A stretch of DNA of 56,408 nt. It comes from a virus. The notes below the pieces were generated by a model, which worked only from the letters and a program-made list of their open reading frames with translations, was not told where the DNA came from and made no database searches. The stretch is from positions 1 through 56,408 of the IMG/VR virus record IMGVR_UViG_3300032156_000011; one strand, given 5' to 3'. A program made the translations under genes and the position numbers. This document shows, one piece after another, positions 48,095 to 56,281 of the stretch (its first letter is position 1; every line of letters begins with the position of its first letter).

Positions 48095-48241
48095 TTACAC
48101 GTCGCGTTTGGTATGCCGCTTTAACCACTCAAAAACATTGCATGCGGTAGGAGATATCACTTCCAACCACAGTCTCGACAATAGATCAATAGGAACGCTG
48201 ATTTTCATTATCGTAATCTCTATCAAAGTGAACATATCCAT
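48095..48241 (-). CDS. Small hydrophobic protein
   Basis: A 48-aa protein beginning at ATG 48241, immediately after GAGGTGGAAA at the minor-head gene's stop. Moderately hydrophobic helix (IMKISVPIDLLSRLWLEVI) and basic end (KRHTKRDV). Base composition is richer in A/T than the neighbours. Function unknown. Confidence 0.5.
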   Translation of the reverse strand: MDMFTLIEITIMKISVPIDLLSRLWLEVISPTACNVFEWLKRHTKRDV

Positions 48242-48249
48242 TTTCCACC

Positions 48250-48984
48250 TCATCTGAGCAGGCTCGTCGGGAACCGACCCGGCGTGACGCGCTCGTCTGT
48301 CTCGACTATCCCGCACTTGCAGCCCCGCTTGCAATCCAGGCTGTGGGACTTGGGCCAGCACTTGTACCGCGCCCACGTCGAGAAGCGGTACACTTTCCCG
48401 TCCAGGCCGATGCAAGAGCGGCAGTGCTCCTTTGCCCCGCCGAGTTGCCACTGCCCTTTCTTGTCGGCGCAGGCCATGCGTTCTGCCTTCCCGACCGTGA
48501 TCTGGTATTCGTCGCCCCACATTTCCGTGCGGCGGGACAGGTCGCCAAGTTTACCACCTTTGGCCTTGCTACCGTTGACCAGGAAGTCAATGTACCCGCC
48601 GACGTACTGGTACTGGGTAAAGATGGCGTCGCTCAGGGCAAGTTTCTCCTCCGTCGTGTACTCCCTGCTACCTATCCCGCACCTGGCAGCACCCTCAGCC
48701 CAGGCAGCGGTGAGGCCGCGCTGGATGGTATTCTGCAATTGGAAGACGCCCTCTTGGTATGCGGATGCGTCGTCGCCGTACACCCCCAACCAGATGCCAC
48801 GTGCAAGGGCGCGGATCGCCGACCTGTAGTTACCCTCCCCACTACCCGCCGGCATTCTCACCCCCATCAAGCGGAGTACCCGCTGCCAGATGCCACGTGC
48901 AAGGGCGCGGATCGCCGACCTGTAGTTACCCTCCCCCCTACCCGCCGGCATTCTCACCCCCGTCGAGCGGCGTACCTGCTGCAT
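48250..48984 (-). CDS. Minor head (Mu gpF/SPP1 gp7-like) protein
   Basis: A 244-aa protein next to the portal, overlapping it by 47 nt. C-terminal region has Cys/His-rich signature HCRSCIGLDGKVYRFSTW (about 186-203) and KCWPKSHSLDCKRGCKC (about 207-223), as in the minor capsid proteins of the Mu-F group. The N-terminus is a tandem duplication of 32 residues (GEGNYRSAIRALARGIW twice), caused by the 96-bp DNA repeat 48790-48981. Probably helps portal/procapsid assembly. Confidence 0.6.
   Translation of the reverse strand: MQQVRRSTGVRMPAGRGEGNYRSAIRALARGIWQRVLRLMGVRMPAGSGEGNYRSAIRALARGIWLGVYGDDASAYQEGVFQLQNTIQRGLTAAWAEGAARCGIGSREYTTEEKLALSDAIFTQYQYVGGYIDFLVNGSKAKGGKLGDLSRRTEMWGDEYQITVGKAERMACADKKGQWQLGGAKEHCRSCIGLDGKVYRFSTWARYKCWPKSHSLDCKRGCKCGIVETDERVTPGRFPTSLLR
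48790..48981 (-). repeat. 96-bp tandem duplication
   Basis: Copies at about 48790-48885 and 48886-48981 are nearly identical over 75 bases. In frame (96 = 32 codons), so it lengthens the minor head protein's N-terminus, and its upstream copy also overlaps the portal's last codons. A recent duplication, or an assembly repeat. Confidence 0.8.
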
Positions 48985-50875
48985 AGGAAGCGCCCTCGCT
49001 GATTGCCCAAGACATAGACTCTACTGGATCAGCCCCCATCATCACATCTTCTATCAATCTATCAGCTATTCTCTTTACAACACCGGCATATATACCCGCT
49101 GTTTTTTGCTCTGGCGTACTTGCTTCCTCATCACAAAAGATGCCCGCGTAGAACCTGCCTATGCGCTCTGCTACCTCTCGATCATGGGATAGCTCCTCAG
49201 CGCCCACCCCCTCCCCCTGGTCCCCCATCCCGCCCCCGTCCCCCCGCACCCCCTCGTCCGGCAGGCGCACCCCCAGGGCGGCCACCAGGATGCGCGTCAA
49301 CTCCTTGACGACAGCCTGCGCAGTCGGCATGCTCATGACGCCCCTCGTTGCGGCGTCCGCCACTGCCGTTATCGCCCCCTCGATTTCCTCTACAGAAACG
49401 TCGGTCGGGCTTTCCATCGTCGTGGTGATGGCGTAGGTGGAGAACTTGCGCACCATCCCGCCATTGTCCGGGTACTCCTCAGCCATTCGCAAGACGATCT
49501 CCACCATGTCCCGGAACACGCCCGTCCAGAATGTTTGATACCTCACCATCGTTTCTGCCCAGGGGCGCATAGTGACCTCGGCGACTGACCTGTTCTGAAC
49601 CATGTCCGGCCTTCCCTGCATGAAAATGGGTAGCTTCGAGGCCATGCTGATCATGGCGGCCACAAGCATGGTGTTGTCGCGGGCGTCACTGGCGGCGCTT
49701 CCGAGCGGCATGCGGTCAACCTCGACTGCCTTGTTGTGGACGTAAGAGGAGCCAACAGATGGGGCGGGGTTTCTCTCGAAAGCGGAAGCGGCTGTGGCGA
49801 TGGTTGATTCCAACCGTTGGCGGACGGCGCTTACCTCCCGGCTACCCCCGTCCACTGTCACCCGGTCCAGGTATGTCGCCACGGCGCGGGCGAGCGTCAA
49901 CTGGTCGGCTACCGTATCGTTCATGGCGCGCATCCAGCGGTACGCCCTGCGGAACATCGGCCAGCCACGACCGCGAATCTTTTGTGGAGCTACCAACTGG
50001 GCCAGCACCCGGGTCTTTTTGTCGGCTGCGATGATTCCCAGGGCGGCCTCCCTGATAACGGCGTTCGGTGACGCGCTGTTTACTGCGGCCTCGGCCAGGT
50101 ATGCCTCACGACCCGTACGTCCTCGCCACTCCCTGACGTTTACGGATGACCCGCTCGGTAACTCTCGCACCGCTGCCTCTATCTGCTCCCTGGTCGCCCG
50201 CCAATCTGCGTAGAACACGCTGCCCAGGCCATCCCCAGTCGAGACCTCGTACAGGATCGGTGTACCCGCCGGGTCCTCCTTGTCGTAGATGACCCGCTTG
50301 ATCTCCGTCGTCTCGACTACCCGAGTTGTCACGTCTCCATTGATCGTAGATACGAAATGGAGGAACAAGAACTCTCCATCCCGCAACGCTTGATCTGACC
50401 GTTCTGGTAGAGCGTCGTCGGACAGGACGGCAGCGTTGCGCCGGGCCGTGAAAAAGTCGTCCCACACCGGCTGCGCGGCGGGGTCTTTCGTCTTGATCTG
50501 TACCTGCTGGCCCAGGCCGTAGGCGCTCCACATTGCGACGGCGTTCTCGGCCTGGCCGTCCGTCTCGTACATGAGACGGCTTTCGTCAACCACCCGTCGG
50601 CGCTGGTCCTCCGTTTGCTCGAAACTTCCAAAGCCCATGCCGCCAATCAAGACGCGCTTGTCGGACAGGCGATACACCAGGTCGAACAGCCGGTCCCCGC
50701 CCATCGTCTCTGCCAGACGCCGGACGAGTTGCTCTGGCGGCATGGTGTACGGGCCTTCCCGGTATGCCTCCTGCAGCAGGGCCGTCATTCTGTCCATCTG
50801 CGCGATGCGCCCCCGGAACAACGTCCGGGCAGCCAGTCCGCCGATTGCTTCTTGAACTGTGCTCACAATGCCCAT
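48938..50875 (-). CDS. Portal protein
   Basis: A 645-aa protein; ATG at 50875 after GTGAGGAACCT. Size, the all-helical crown and the position downstream of the large terminase fit a portal. Recognisable stretches: MSAYGLGQQVQIKTKDPAAQ-like N-terminal wing, ERSDQALRDGEFLFLHFVST strand pairs, and the long stem helix region with RPDMVQNRSVAEVTMRPWAE (about 440-460). Forms the dodecameric DNA channel at the capsid vertex. The acidic Gly-rich tail (EGVRGDGGGMGDQGEG) is variable. Confidence 0.8.
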   Translation of the reverse strand: MGIVSTVQEAIGGLAARTLFRGRIAQMDRMTALLQEAYREGPYTMPPEQLVRRLAETMGGDRLFDLVYRLSDKRVLIGGMGFGSFEQTEDQRRRVVDESRLMYETDGQAENAVAMWSAYGLGQQVQIKTKDPAAQPVWDDFFTARRNAAVLSDDALPERSDQALRDGEFLFLHFVSTINGDVTTRVVETTEIKRVIYDKEDPAGTPILYEVSTGDGLGSVFYADWRATREQIEAAVRELPSGSSVNVREWRGRTGREAYLAEAAVNSASPNAVIREAALGIIAADKKTRVLAQLVAPQKIRGRGWPMFRRAYRWMRAMNDTVADQLTLARAVATYLDRVTVDGGSREVSAVRQRLESTIATAASAFERNPAPSVGSSYVHNKAVEVDRMPLGSAASDARDNTMLVAAMISMASKLPIFMQGRPDMVQNRSVAEVTMRPWAETMVRYQTFWTGVFRDMVEIVLRMAEEYPDNGGMVRKFSTYAITTTMESPTDVSVEEIEGAITAVADAATRGVMSMPTAQAVVKELTRILVAALGVRLPDEGVRGDGGGMGDQGEGVGAEELSHDREVAERIGRFYAGIFCDEEASTPEQKTAGIYAGVVKRIADRLIEDVMMGADPVESMSWAISEGASYAAGTPLDGGENAGG

Positions 50876-51231
50876 AGGTTCCTCACTTTTCCAACGATTG
50901 CGCGTATGGTTGGCATGGGGCTGTAAACATTGAACGACAGCATCCACTTACGCGGCCTTATTCCCAGGCGGTCAAGAATATCTGACCCCCACCATCTCGA
51001 CGTGATGGTCTTGTTTACCTGCCGCCTCTTGATATTGTCCATTATGTGTAGCTCAATGCTCCACCCTTGACAATATAAGTCCACATAGTACCACACATCA
51101 CGGCGGAGTGTCTCTTTTAATTCCGCAACCCGGACAACCTGTCTCCCCCTTCCATCGCTATACGCAAAGCATGAATACCAGCGCCCGGGTTTAAGAACCT
51201 TTCCAAAGAATGTTACATGATCAATTTTCAT
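50863..51231 (-). CDS. Hypothetical protein between terminase and portal
   Basis: A 122-aa protein beginning right behind the terminase stop (TGAGGTAAAATG). Beta-rich with many aromatic residues (WYSCFAYSDGRGRQVVRVAE; WYYVDLYCQGWSIELHIMDN). More A/T-rich than its neighbours. Function unknown. Confidence 0.55.
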   Translation of the reverse strand: MKIDHVTFFGKVLKPGRWYSCFAYSDGRGRQVVRVAELKETLRRDVWYYVDLYCQGWSIELHIMDNIKRRQVNKTITSRWWGSDILDRLGIRPRKWMLSFNVYSPMPTIRAIVGKVRNLWAL

Positions 51232-51232
51232 T

Positions 51233-52597
51233 TTACCTCACCCTGTATGGATCGTGCCTCAGTACGAACGTCTCGTCCTGGCTCCCCAACAGCCACGAGC
51301 AGGCATACCGTAGCGCGGATAGCAGGTGGTACGCCGCATCGTTATCGATCTCCTCCGTCGGTTGGCCGTTCCTGTACTTGCGGCTGTAGCTCCCGATCTC
51401 GCTCAGTAAGCCAACGCAGTTGTCGTGAATGACGAGCGCGTCATCGTGCAGCAATTGAATCACTTTGTCTATCTGTGACCATATCGCAGAAACGGGCGGC
51501 TGCGTCAACGGGACACCCGCCCCCTCGTAATCCGTCCGCAACTGGTTCTCGCTCGGAGCTCCGCCAATCCAGCGGACGACGGCCTCCCCCTCGCTGAGTT
51601 TCAAAATCTTCTGTGCGTGCTCCGGGGTCGTCACGCCAAACGGTTCGCAGTATTCGCGGTAGACGTGCAACGTCAGGTTCTTTGGATCGCAAGCCAGCCA
51701 CAAGGCGGCCACCCTCGCACCCGCCGGGTCCATCCCGAAAACCCGCCACCAGGTGTTCGGCGGCGTGAAGTGCTTGACCGTGTGCCTGACCGGATCGAAA
51801 CACTCGTAAATGATTCCCTCGGCGGCGGCCCACAAGCCGTCCAACCACCTGGACCGCCGCGCACCCGTCAACGATTGCAGGGGGGCGAGACGGGAAGCGC
51901 CGGCGGCGGTTAGCTCCCCCGTCACCTGGTCGTAAATCTCCGGGTTGTCCCGGTGCGTGCTGTTGAGCAGCGTGAGCGGTCCGTCCGGGTTCGTCGCCGA
52001 CATCGCCCGCTGCTTGATCCAGTGCATGGGGTGGGAGGGATTGCAGTCGCCGATGCACTGGGGATTGGGGATTGCCCCGGCCCTTCCCGTCGTTGTGGAG
52101 GATAGGGCCTCCCAATCTGCGAGTAGGGCCTCCTCGGCCTGGTTGACGTACACCAGGTCGTGCTCTGAGGAAAGAACCTTGCTCGACTTGTCCAGGCCGG
52201 TCAACCAAATGCGTGAGCCGTTGGGGTAGTCTATCCACTCTGGTTTGTCCTGTCCGCCGCGAAAGTGCAAGATCGGCAGCGCCCTGGAAGGTATGAGGAC
52301 GCGGTTGACGAACGACGTGTAGACAGTCGAGTACAAGTCCGTCTGTTGCTTGCGGGCCATGACGATGCTGGCGCGGGGGTACTTGAGCGCGGACAGGTGC
52401 AGTTTCCACAGCAAGGAGACGGTTTTTCCGGTGTCGCGGGGGCCGGAAAGAATCATCTCGTGGTCGTGGTTGTATACCGCATCTCGGCACGCTCCGTATG
52501 GCGTGTAGATTGCCGCCCCCGCCCCATTCCCGTCGGCCTGGACCACCCGGTAGACAGATGGGGCCTGCGTTCGCTTGCTACTGCTGCGAGGCGTCAT
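51233..52597 (-). CDS. terL: Terminase large subunit
   Basis: A 454-aa packaging motor. Walker A GPRDTGKT (52-59); the Walker B region is LVYVNQAEEAL (about 148-158) with the catalytic Glu pair; motif III near PQCIGDCNPSH. The C-terminal RNase H-like nuclease starts at FGMDPAGAR (about 276) with its first Asp, and later acids follow (HDNCVGLLSEIG; DNDAAYHLLSALRY). It pumps DNA into the procapsid and cuts it. ATG after GGAGGTAGGCATGC. Type III/PBSX-like in look. Confidence 0.9.
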   Translation of the reverse strand: MTPRSSSKRTQAPSVYRVVQADGNGAGAAIYTPYGACRDAVYNHDHEMILSGPRDTGKTVSLLWKLHLSALKYPRASIVMARKQQTDLYSTVYTSFVNRVLIPSRALPILHFRGGQDKPEWIDYPNGSRIWLTGLDKSSKVLSSEHDLVYVNQAEEALLADWEALSSTTTGRAGAIPNPQCIGDCNPSHPMHWIKQRAMSATNPDGPLTLLNSTHRDNPEIYDQVTGELTAAGASRLAPLQSLTGARRSRWLDGLWAAAEGIIYECFDPVRHTVKHFTPPNTWWRVFGMDPAGARVAALWLACDPKNLTLHVYREYCEPFGVTTPEHAQKILKLSEGEAVVRWIGGAPSENQLRTDYEGAGVPLTQPPVSAIWSQIDKVIQLLHDDALVIHDNCVGLLSEIGSYSRKYRNGQPTEEIDNDAAYHLLSALRYACSWLLGSQDETFVLRHDPYRVR

Positions 52598-52603
52598 GCA
52601 TGC

Positions 52604-52783
52604 CTACCTCCAAATCCCCAGTCGCTTCGCCAACTTGCTGGCGTAGTGGTACAATAAAGATGGGAGGGCAACTGAGATGTATACTATGCCTATCAGTTCC
52701 CGTCGCCCATCATCATGCACGATAAAAATTTTCCCGTTTCGGGGATTATACTCCATCGTCAAGGATAGTCCCGCTCGTGCCAC
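52604..52783 (-). CDS. Small protein with membrane-like segment
   Basis: A 59-aa protein from GTG 52783 after AGGAGATAAGCGAAC to TAG 52606-52604. Beta-hairpin start (YNPRNGKIFIVHDDGRRELI) and a hydrophobic segment (GIVYISVALPSLLYHYAS). Fills the 190-bp space between the terminase and its upstream neighbour. Function unknown. Confidence 0.55.
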   Translation of the reverse strand: MARAGLSLTMEYNPRNGKIFIVHDDGRRELIGIVYISVALPSLLYHYASKLAKRLGIWR

Positions 52784-52789
52784 GTTCGC

Positions 52790-53164
52790 TTATCTCCTCT
52801 CCCTCAGACACTTTGCCAATTGGTAACGCGCCTCGATCATGGCCTCCTCTATGCGCACCATGATGCCCCTCTCAATCGCCGCTACCGTCCTACTGGTATG
52901 AAGTCTCCACGATGTTTCGCTGAAATTTCTCATGATCTTATTCGCCTGTGATCGTGTAATAAATCCAAGCGTCGTGAGCGCGGCGGCGTCGTCACCCGGG
53001 AAAACCGCTGTCTTTTCCTTCCACCCGTGGCCGAGCATAACCCGCATGAATGTGCGCCGATAATGGTCATAGTAGGGATTACCCACCTGCCAATCAGCGC
53101 GGCTAGATGGAAGACCAGTCGGCCATCTTTCAAACGGGCCTTGACTGATAAGAGTCTCGTGCAT
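52790..53164 (-). CDS. Hypothetical protein
   Basis: A 124-aa protein with ATG 53164 after GGGAGGGGTAGGC. Helical C-terminal half (SRTVAAIERGIMVRIEEAMI); middle with NPYYDHYRRTFMRVMLGHGW. The start at 53164 is preferred to a longer frame because of the ribosome site. Function unknown. Confidence 0.55.
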   Translation of the reverse strand: MHETLISQGPFERWPTGLPSSRADWQVGNPYYDHYRRTFMRVMLGHGWKEKTAVFPGDDAAALTTLGFITRSQANKIMRNFSETSWRLHTSRTVAAIERGIMVRIEEAMIEARYQLAKCLRERR

Positions 53165-53186
53165 GCCTACCCCTCCCCACTTGGTA

Positions 53187-53483
53187 TCATCTAACCCACC
53201 CCGCTTCAATGAGTGGCGTTGGAAAGTGTGCCGCTTCCTCCCAGTATTCCCGTTGCGGCACAAGACCCGCATTGCGCAAAAGTGGCATATTTTGCGCCCG
53301 CCAGTCCCGACGGTTGCGCCTATCGCGCAAACCTCCTACACCACAAATCCGAATGCGCTTGCGGTATGGTCTCGCAGTCCTTGACACCACTACACCTTCC
53401 GCGCTTCCCGTATCGCCAAATACCACTACAAGATATGGCTTACCCTCACACGGCATAGCCTTCCTACTCCTCTGTCGTGTCAT
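53187..53483 (-). CDS. Hypothetical basic protein
   Basis: A 98-aa Arg-rich protein coupled by ATGA to its upstream gene. The other strand is open over much of it, so coding evidence rests on coupling, the GAGGTGGGGG site and position. Function unknown. Confidence 0.4.
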   Translation of the reverse strand: MTRQRSRKAMPCEGKPYLVVVFGDTGSAEGVVVSRTARPYRKRIRICGVGGLRDRRNRRDWRAQNMPLLRNAGLVPQREYWEEAAHFPTPLIEAGWVR

Positions 53484-53797
53484 TGATCTACCCCCACCTC
53501 TGCCCGTACATACCCATGCTGCTCTACCATTTCCTCAGCGTATTTCCTGATGCTCCGCGCTGAGTGCTTAGCAACTACCTCCACCCCTTCATTATCAAGG
53601 TGTCTGGTCGTACAATCGTGGTTAACGATGAATTCACCTTCGTTAGGTTTGTAGAAACCTGTGGGCCATTCGACGTAAATACCGCAACTATTCGTACCAT
53701 AGTCGAATGGGCCTATAAGTTCCCACAGGAGAGTTAAAAAGTCAATCTCCTGTTGTGTTAGTGCCCTACCGTCCACAAAGATTATTTTAGATGACAA
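53480..53797 (-). CDS. Hypothetical protein
   Basis: A 105-aa alpha/beta protein (MSSKIIFVDGRALTQQEIDF; TGFYKPNEGEFIVNHDCTTR) using TTG at 53797 after GGAAGGTAGG. Composition is more A/T-rich than adjacent genes. No family recognised. Confidence 0.5.
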   Translation of the reverse strand: MSSKIIFVDGRALTQQEIDFLTLLWELIGPFDYGTNSCGIYVEWPTGFYKPNEGEFIVNHDCTTRHLDNEGVEVVAKHSARSIRKYAEEMVEQHGYVRAEVGVDQ

Positions 53798-53803
53798 TTT
53801 CGC

Positions 53804-54292
53804 CTACCTTCCCGCCAGCGCCTTCGCCATCGTATCCCCATCCCCCGCCCGCACGTTCGCCGCGATGGATTCTACCACCACAGCGGGGTCGGCGTCCTGA
53901 CTGAAACCAGCGGCCCGTTCCAGTGCGTCAATCCGCACCCCGCCGTCCTCCCCCTGGTCGAGGGCCATGCGCCACAGGTGACGGACGGATTCTTCACCAT
54001 GCCGGGAAAGGGCCTCCGGCAACTGGAAGCGGGGAACGTCCTTGCGCCCCTGGGCGGCCCGGACCAGGTAGTCGTAAACCTCCGGGCAGGTGAACCCACA
54101 CAGCGCACGCAATGCCACGCTGCGGACGTTCAGGTCGGTGTCAGATTCCAACACGGCGTAGACGTGGGGCAGGGCTTCCGGGTCGTTGGTGTCTTTCAGC
54201 GCCCACAACGCCCGCTGCCGGTCCTCTGATTTTTCAGCCTTCAGCCCGTCGAGAAGCGGATGCAGGTCGTCTCTCTCGGTTGTTCTCTCCAT
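53804..54292 (-). CDS. HEAT-repeat protein
   Basis: A 162-aa protein of paired helices in HEAT/ARM style: EDRQRALWALKDTNDPEALP, NVRSVALRALCGFTCPEVYD, GGVRIDALERAAGFSQDADP. ATG 54292 after AAGGAGAAACCG. HEAT repeats mediate protein-protein contact; in this position between the terminase genes it may be a packaging accessory. Role not decidable. Confidence 0.65.
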   Translation of the reverse strand: MERTTERDDLHPLLDGLKAEKSEDRQRALWALKDTNDPEALPHVYAVLESDTDLNVRSVALRALCGFTCPEVYDYLVRAAQGRKDVPRFQLPEALSRHGEESVRHLWRMALDQGEDGGVRIDALERAAGFSQDADPAVVVESIAANVRAGDGDTMAKALAGR

Positions 54293-54476
54293 CGGTTTCT
54301 CCTTCAAAGTTTCTAAGCTCGCATAAATCGCACATTATGCCAAAGCCCTCTCCATGACCGCAAGTAAATGTATCATATAGAACATAATTGCATATCTGAC
54401 GCGCCTCCCTACTATGATTCCCACGCATAGTTTCAATACCAGTCATTATATCGGAAATGCTCAAACCAGTGCTCAT
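54234..54476 (-). CDS. Small Cys-rich protein
   Basis: An 80-aa protein beginning at ATG 54476, nine bases after the upstream stop. Contains CNYVLYDTFTCGHGEGFGIM-CDLC (about 30-53), a likely zinc site. The last 20 codons overlap the start of the HEAT gene. Function unknown. Confidence 0.45.
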   Translation of the reverse strand: MSTGLSISDIMTGIETMRGNHSREARQICNYVLYDTFTCGHGEGFGIMCDLCELRNFEGETDGENNRERRPASASRRAEG

Positions 54477-54485
54477 TCTCAAACC

Positions 54486-54845
54486 TCATATTTTAGTCGG
54501 GTCAATCCCGATGATGACGGTTACTGGAGGCTGTTGCCCTTCTCCAATGTCTAGTTTTCCAAAGGCCCGCTCGATCAACAGGTAATCCCGCTTGGGGTCT
54601 TTCAGCCAGCGGCGCAAGACCATTTCCATGTTCGTCGCCTTGTGCTTAGACCCATCCGCCACCGTGATGATGATGGGATTGCCCTGCCAGTCTACCGCAA
54701 TCTCGTGTAGGATGGAAACGGACAGGCTGCGCAACTCGTCGGCGGTCTTTGGCCGACCGTTGCGATTGATACGCGGGTCGCCTTTCTGGAATTGCCCCTT
54801 GCGCTTTATCTTTGTACTGTTTTCGACTGTATTACTGTCTTCCAT
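54486..54845 (-). CDS. Probable terminase small subunit (DUF5681-like)
   Basis: A 119-aa protein with the DUF5681 start FQKGDPRINRNGRPKTADEL (about 19-38), the F-x-K-G-D/Q-x-x-N-x-x-G-R-P signature that marks small DNA-binding proteins next to phage terminases, then a helical part (NMEMVLRRWLKDPKRDYLLI). It lies five genes upstream of terL. Expected to recognise the packaging site. Abuts the ParB-methyltransferase stop. Confidence 0.65.
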   Translation of the reverse strand: MEDSNTVENSTKIKRKGQFQKGDPRINRNGRPKTADELRSLSVSILHEIAVDWQGNPIIITVADGSKHKATNMEMVLRRWLKDPKRDYLLIERAFGKLDIGEGQQPPVTVIIGIDPTKI

Positions 54846-54846
54846 T

Positions 54847-56133
54847 TCAATCCTCAGCGCCTACCCGCTCAATCTCCAAGTCCGGGAAGGCCGTCGCCAT
54901 GCGCTCTAGCGTGACGGCGCAGTATTTCGGCAAGAGTTCTATGCCCAGTCCGCGCCGATTGTTCTTGTGCGCTGCAACGATGGTTGTGCCGCTTCCCAGG
55001 AATGGGTCGGCTATGGCGTCCCCATCATCTGAATAGTCGAGGATGATGCGGGAAAGCAACTCGACCGGTTTTTGAGTTGGCGCGTACCGCTCCCCCTCTT
55101 TACCAATCAAGCCATTGTAAACGACGGTGTACTTTTTAACCGAATGTCGCCCCGCCACGTTTGTCCAGGCCAACTCGCAATCCCCGAACGTTGGCATGGT
55201 GTTCTCTTTGTCCCACACAATCCAGTGTCCGCCAACAGGAATCAAGTCGGTGAAAAAGTTGCCCCCGAATATGATGGCTGTTTCTGCGCTTGCCAATAAG
55301 ATATCAAATGTCTGTTTCTCAGGGCGCTTACCGTCCCACGAATCCTTGTACTGGCGTCGGGGTATTTGTTTCCCACTTCCGCCAAAACCATCCGCCCCGC
55401 CGAATCCCTTGTCGCGCCCCACCCCATAGGGGGGATCGGCTACACATAAGGACGCCTTCCCCACGCCGGCCACACCGAGCAACCGCGCCCAGGTCTCTTG
55501 CTCCCTGCAATCTCCACAAATAATGACGTGCTCCCCGATGCGCCACAGGTCGCCGACCTCCACGCGCCACTTCTCTTGCAACTCCTCAGCGCGGTCAACA
55601 GGCGCATCGTCACCCGCGCCCGTCTCGCTCCCATCATCATCCTGCTCCTCAGCGGTCAGCATTGCGCCCAAGTTCGCCGCGTCGTTATTCCACGCGGTCA
55701 ACTGCTCGGCGTCCAGCCCCCACTCCTGCAACTGCGCAGCGTCCCACCCGGCCAGGGCGTCCCAGTCCCAAAACCCGGCGTCGGTGTTGGCAACGATGTT
55801 TGCCCGCTGGCAGGTGTCCGCGTCCCATCGCACCTGGCGGTAGGGGATGCTCCCGCCAGGCCAGGTAATGAAGCCGACCCGGACGGTCCCTTGAGCATCG
55901 GGGGCGTGCTCCTCGTCAATGAACTCCACGCGCACCCCGCGCTTGCCGATAGCCCGCATGTGTTGGTTGCCGCTGATAATCTGGTCAGAGTTCAGATCGT
56001 GAACAACTCCGCCCAGTTCGCCCAAGTCGGCCAGGGAGGAGCGCAGAGCGTCGAGTCGCTTCTTGGAAATACGGCGCGGGTTTTCGGCGAACGGAACGCC
56101 GACAGCGAACGGGGAAGGTGGTACTGTACTCAT
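54847..56133 (-). CDS. ParB-domain DNA methyltransferase
   Basis: A 428-aa fusion. Residues 1-115 are a ParB-N-like domain (KKRLDALRSSLADLGELGGV; the catalytic-type GNQHMR, 55-60). After an acidic linker (about 160-185) comes a beta-class methyltransferase: DPPYG (233-237), a target region, and SAM-binding DPFLGSGTT (376-384). ParB-methyltransferase fusions are common at the start of phage packaging modules. I chose ATG 56133, the first codon after the promoter; it leaves no room for a ribosome site. A longer frame to 56307 would span the promoter. Confidence 0.85.
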   Translation of the reverse strand: MSTVPPSPFAVGVPFAENPRRISKKRLDALRSSLADLGELGGVVHDLNSDQIISGNQHMRAIGKRGVRVEFIDEEHAPDAQGTVRVGFITWPGGSIPYRQVRWDADTCQRANIVANTDAGFWDWDALAGWDAAQLQEWGLDAEQLTAWNNDAANLGAMLTAEEQDDDGSETGAGDDAPVDRAEELQEKWRVEVGDLWRIGEHVIICGDCREQETWARLLGVAGVGKASLCVADPPYGVGRDKGFGGADGFGGSGKQIPRRQYKDSWDGKRPEKQTFDILLASAETAIIFGGNFFTDLIPVGGHWIVWDKENTMPTFGDCELAWTNVAGRHSVKKYTVVYNGLIGKEGERYAPTQKPVELLSRIILDYSDDGDAIADPFLGSGTTIVAAHKNNRRGLGIELLPKYCAVTLERMATAFPDLEIERVGAED

Positions 56134-56140
56134 GATTCGT

Positions 56141-56169
56141 ATTATATCAGAAAACACGGTGAGAGTCAA
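56141..56169 (-). promoter_or_regulatory. Leftward sigma-70 promoter of the late operon
   Basis: Minus strand: TTGACT (56169-56164), 17-bp spacer, TATAAT (56146-56141). The ATG of the methyltransferase gene begins seven bases after the -10 box, so the mRNA should be leaderless or nearly so. It is back to back with the rightward repeat promoter at 56282-56408. The gap 56134-56281 holds this promoter and a GC-rich stretch with repeated ggcgacctg. Confidence 0.85.
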
Positions 56170-56281
56170 GAAGCAATTTCCGGCGCGTGCTGGCGACCGG
56201 GGGTACCTGGCAGGCTGTCCCAGGTCGGCGACCTGGCGCAGATCGGCGACCTGCTGGCGGACGCGAAACGCAGCGCAATCG

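Noticed and set aside
48790-48981. Second candidate for an array
   Set aside because: Two head-to-tail 96-bp copies without spacers, in frame inside a head gene.
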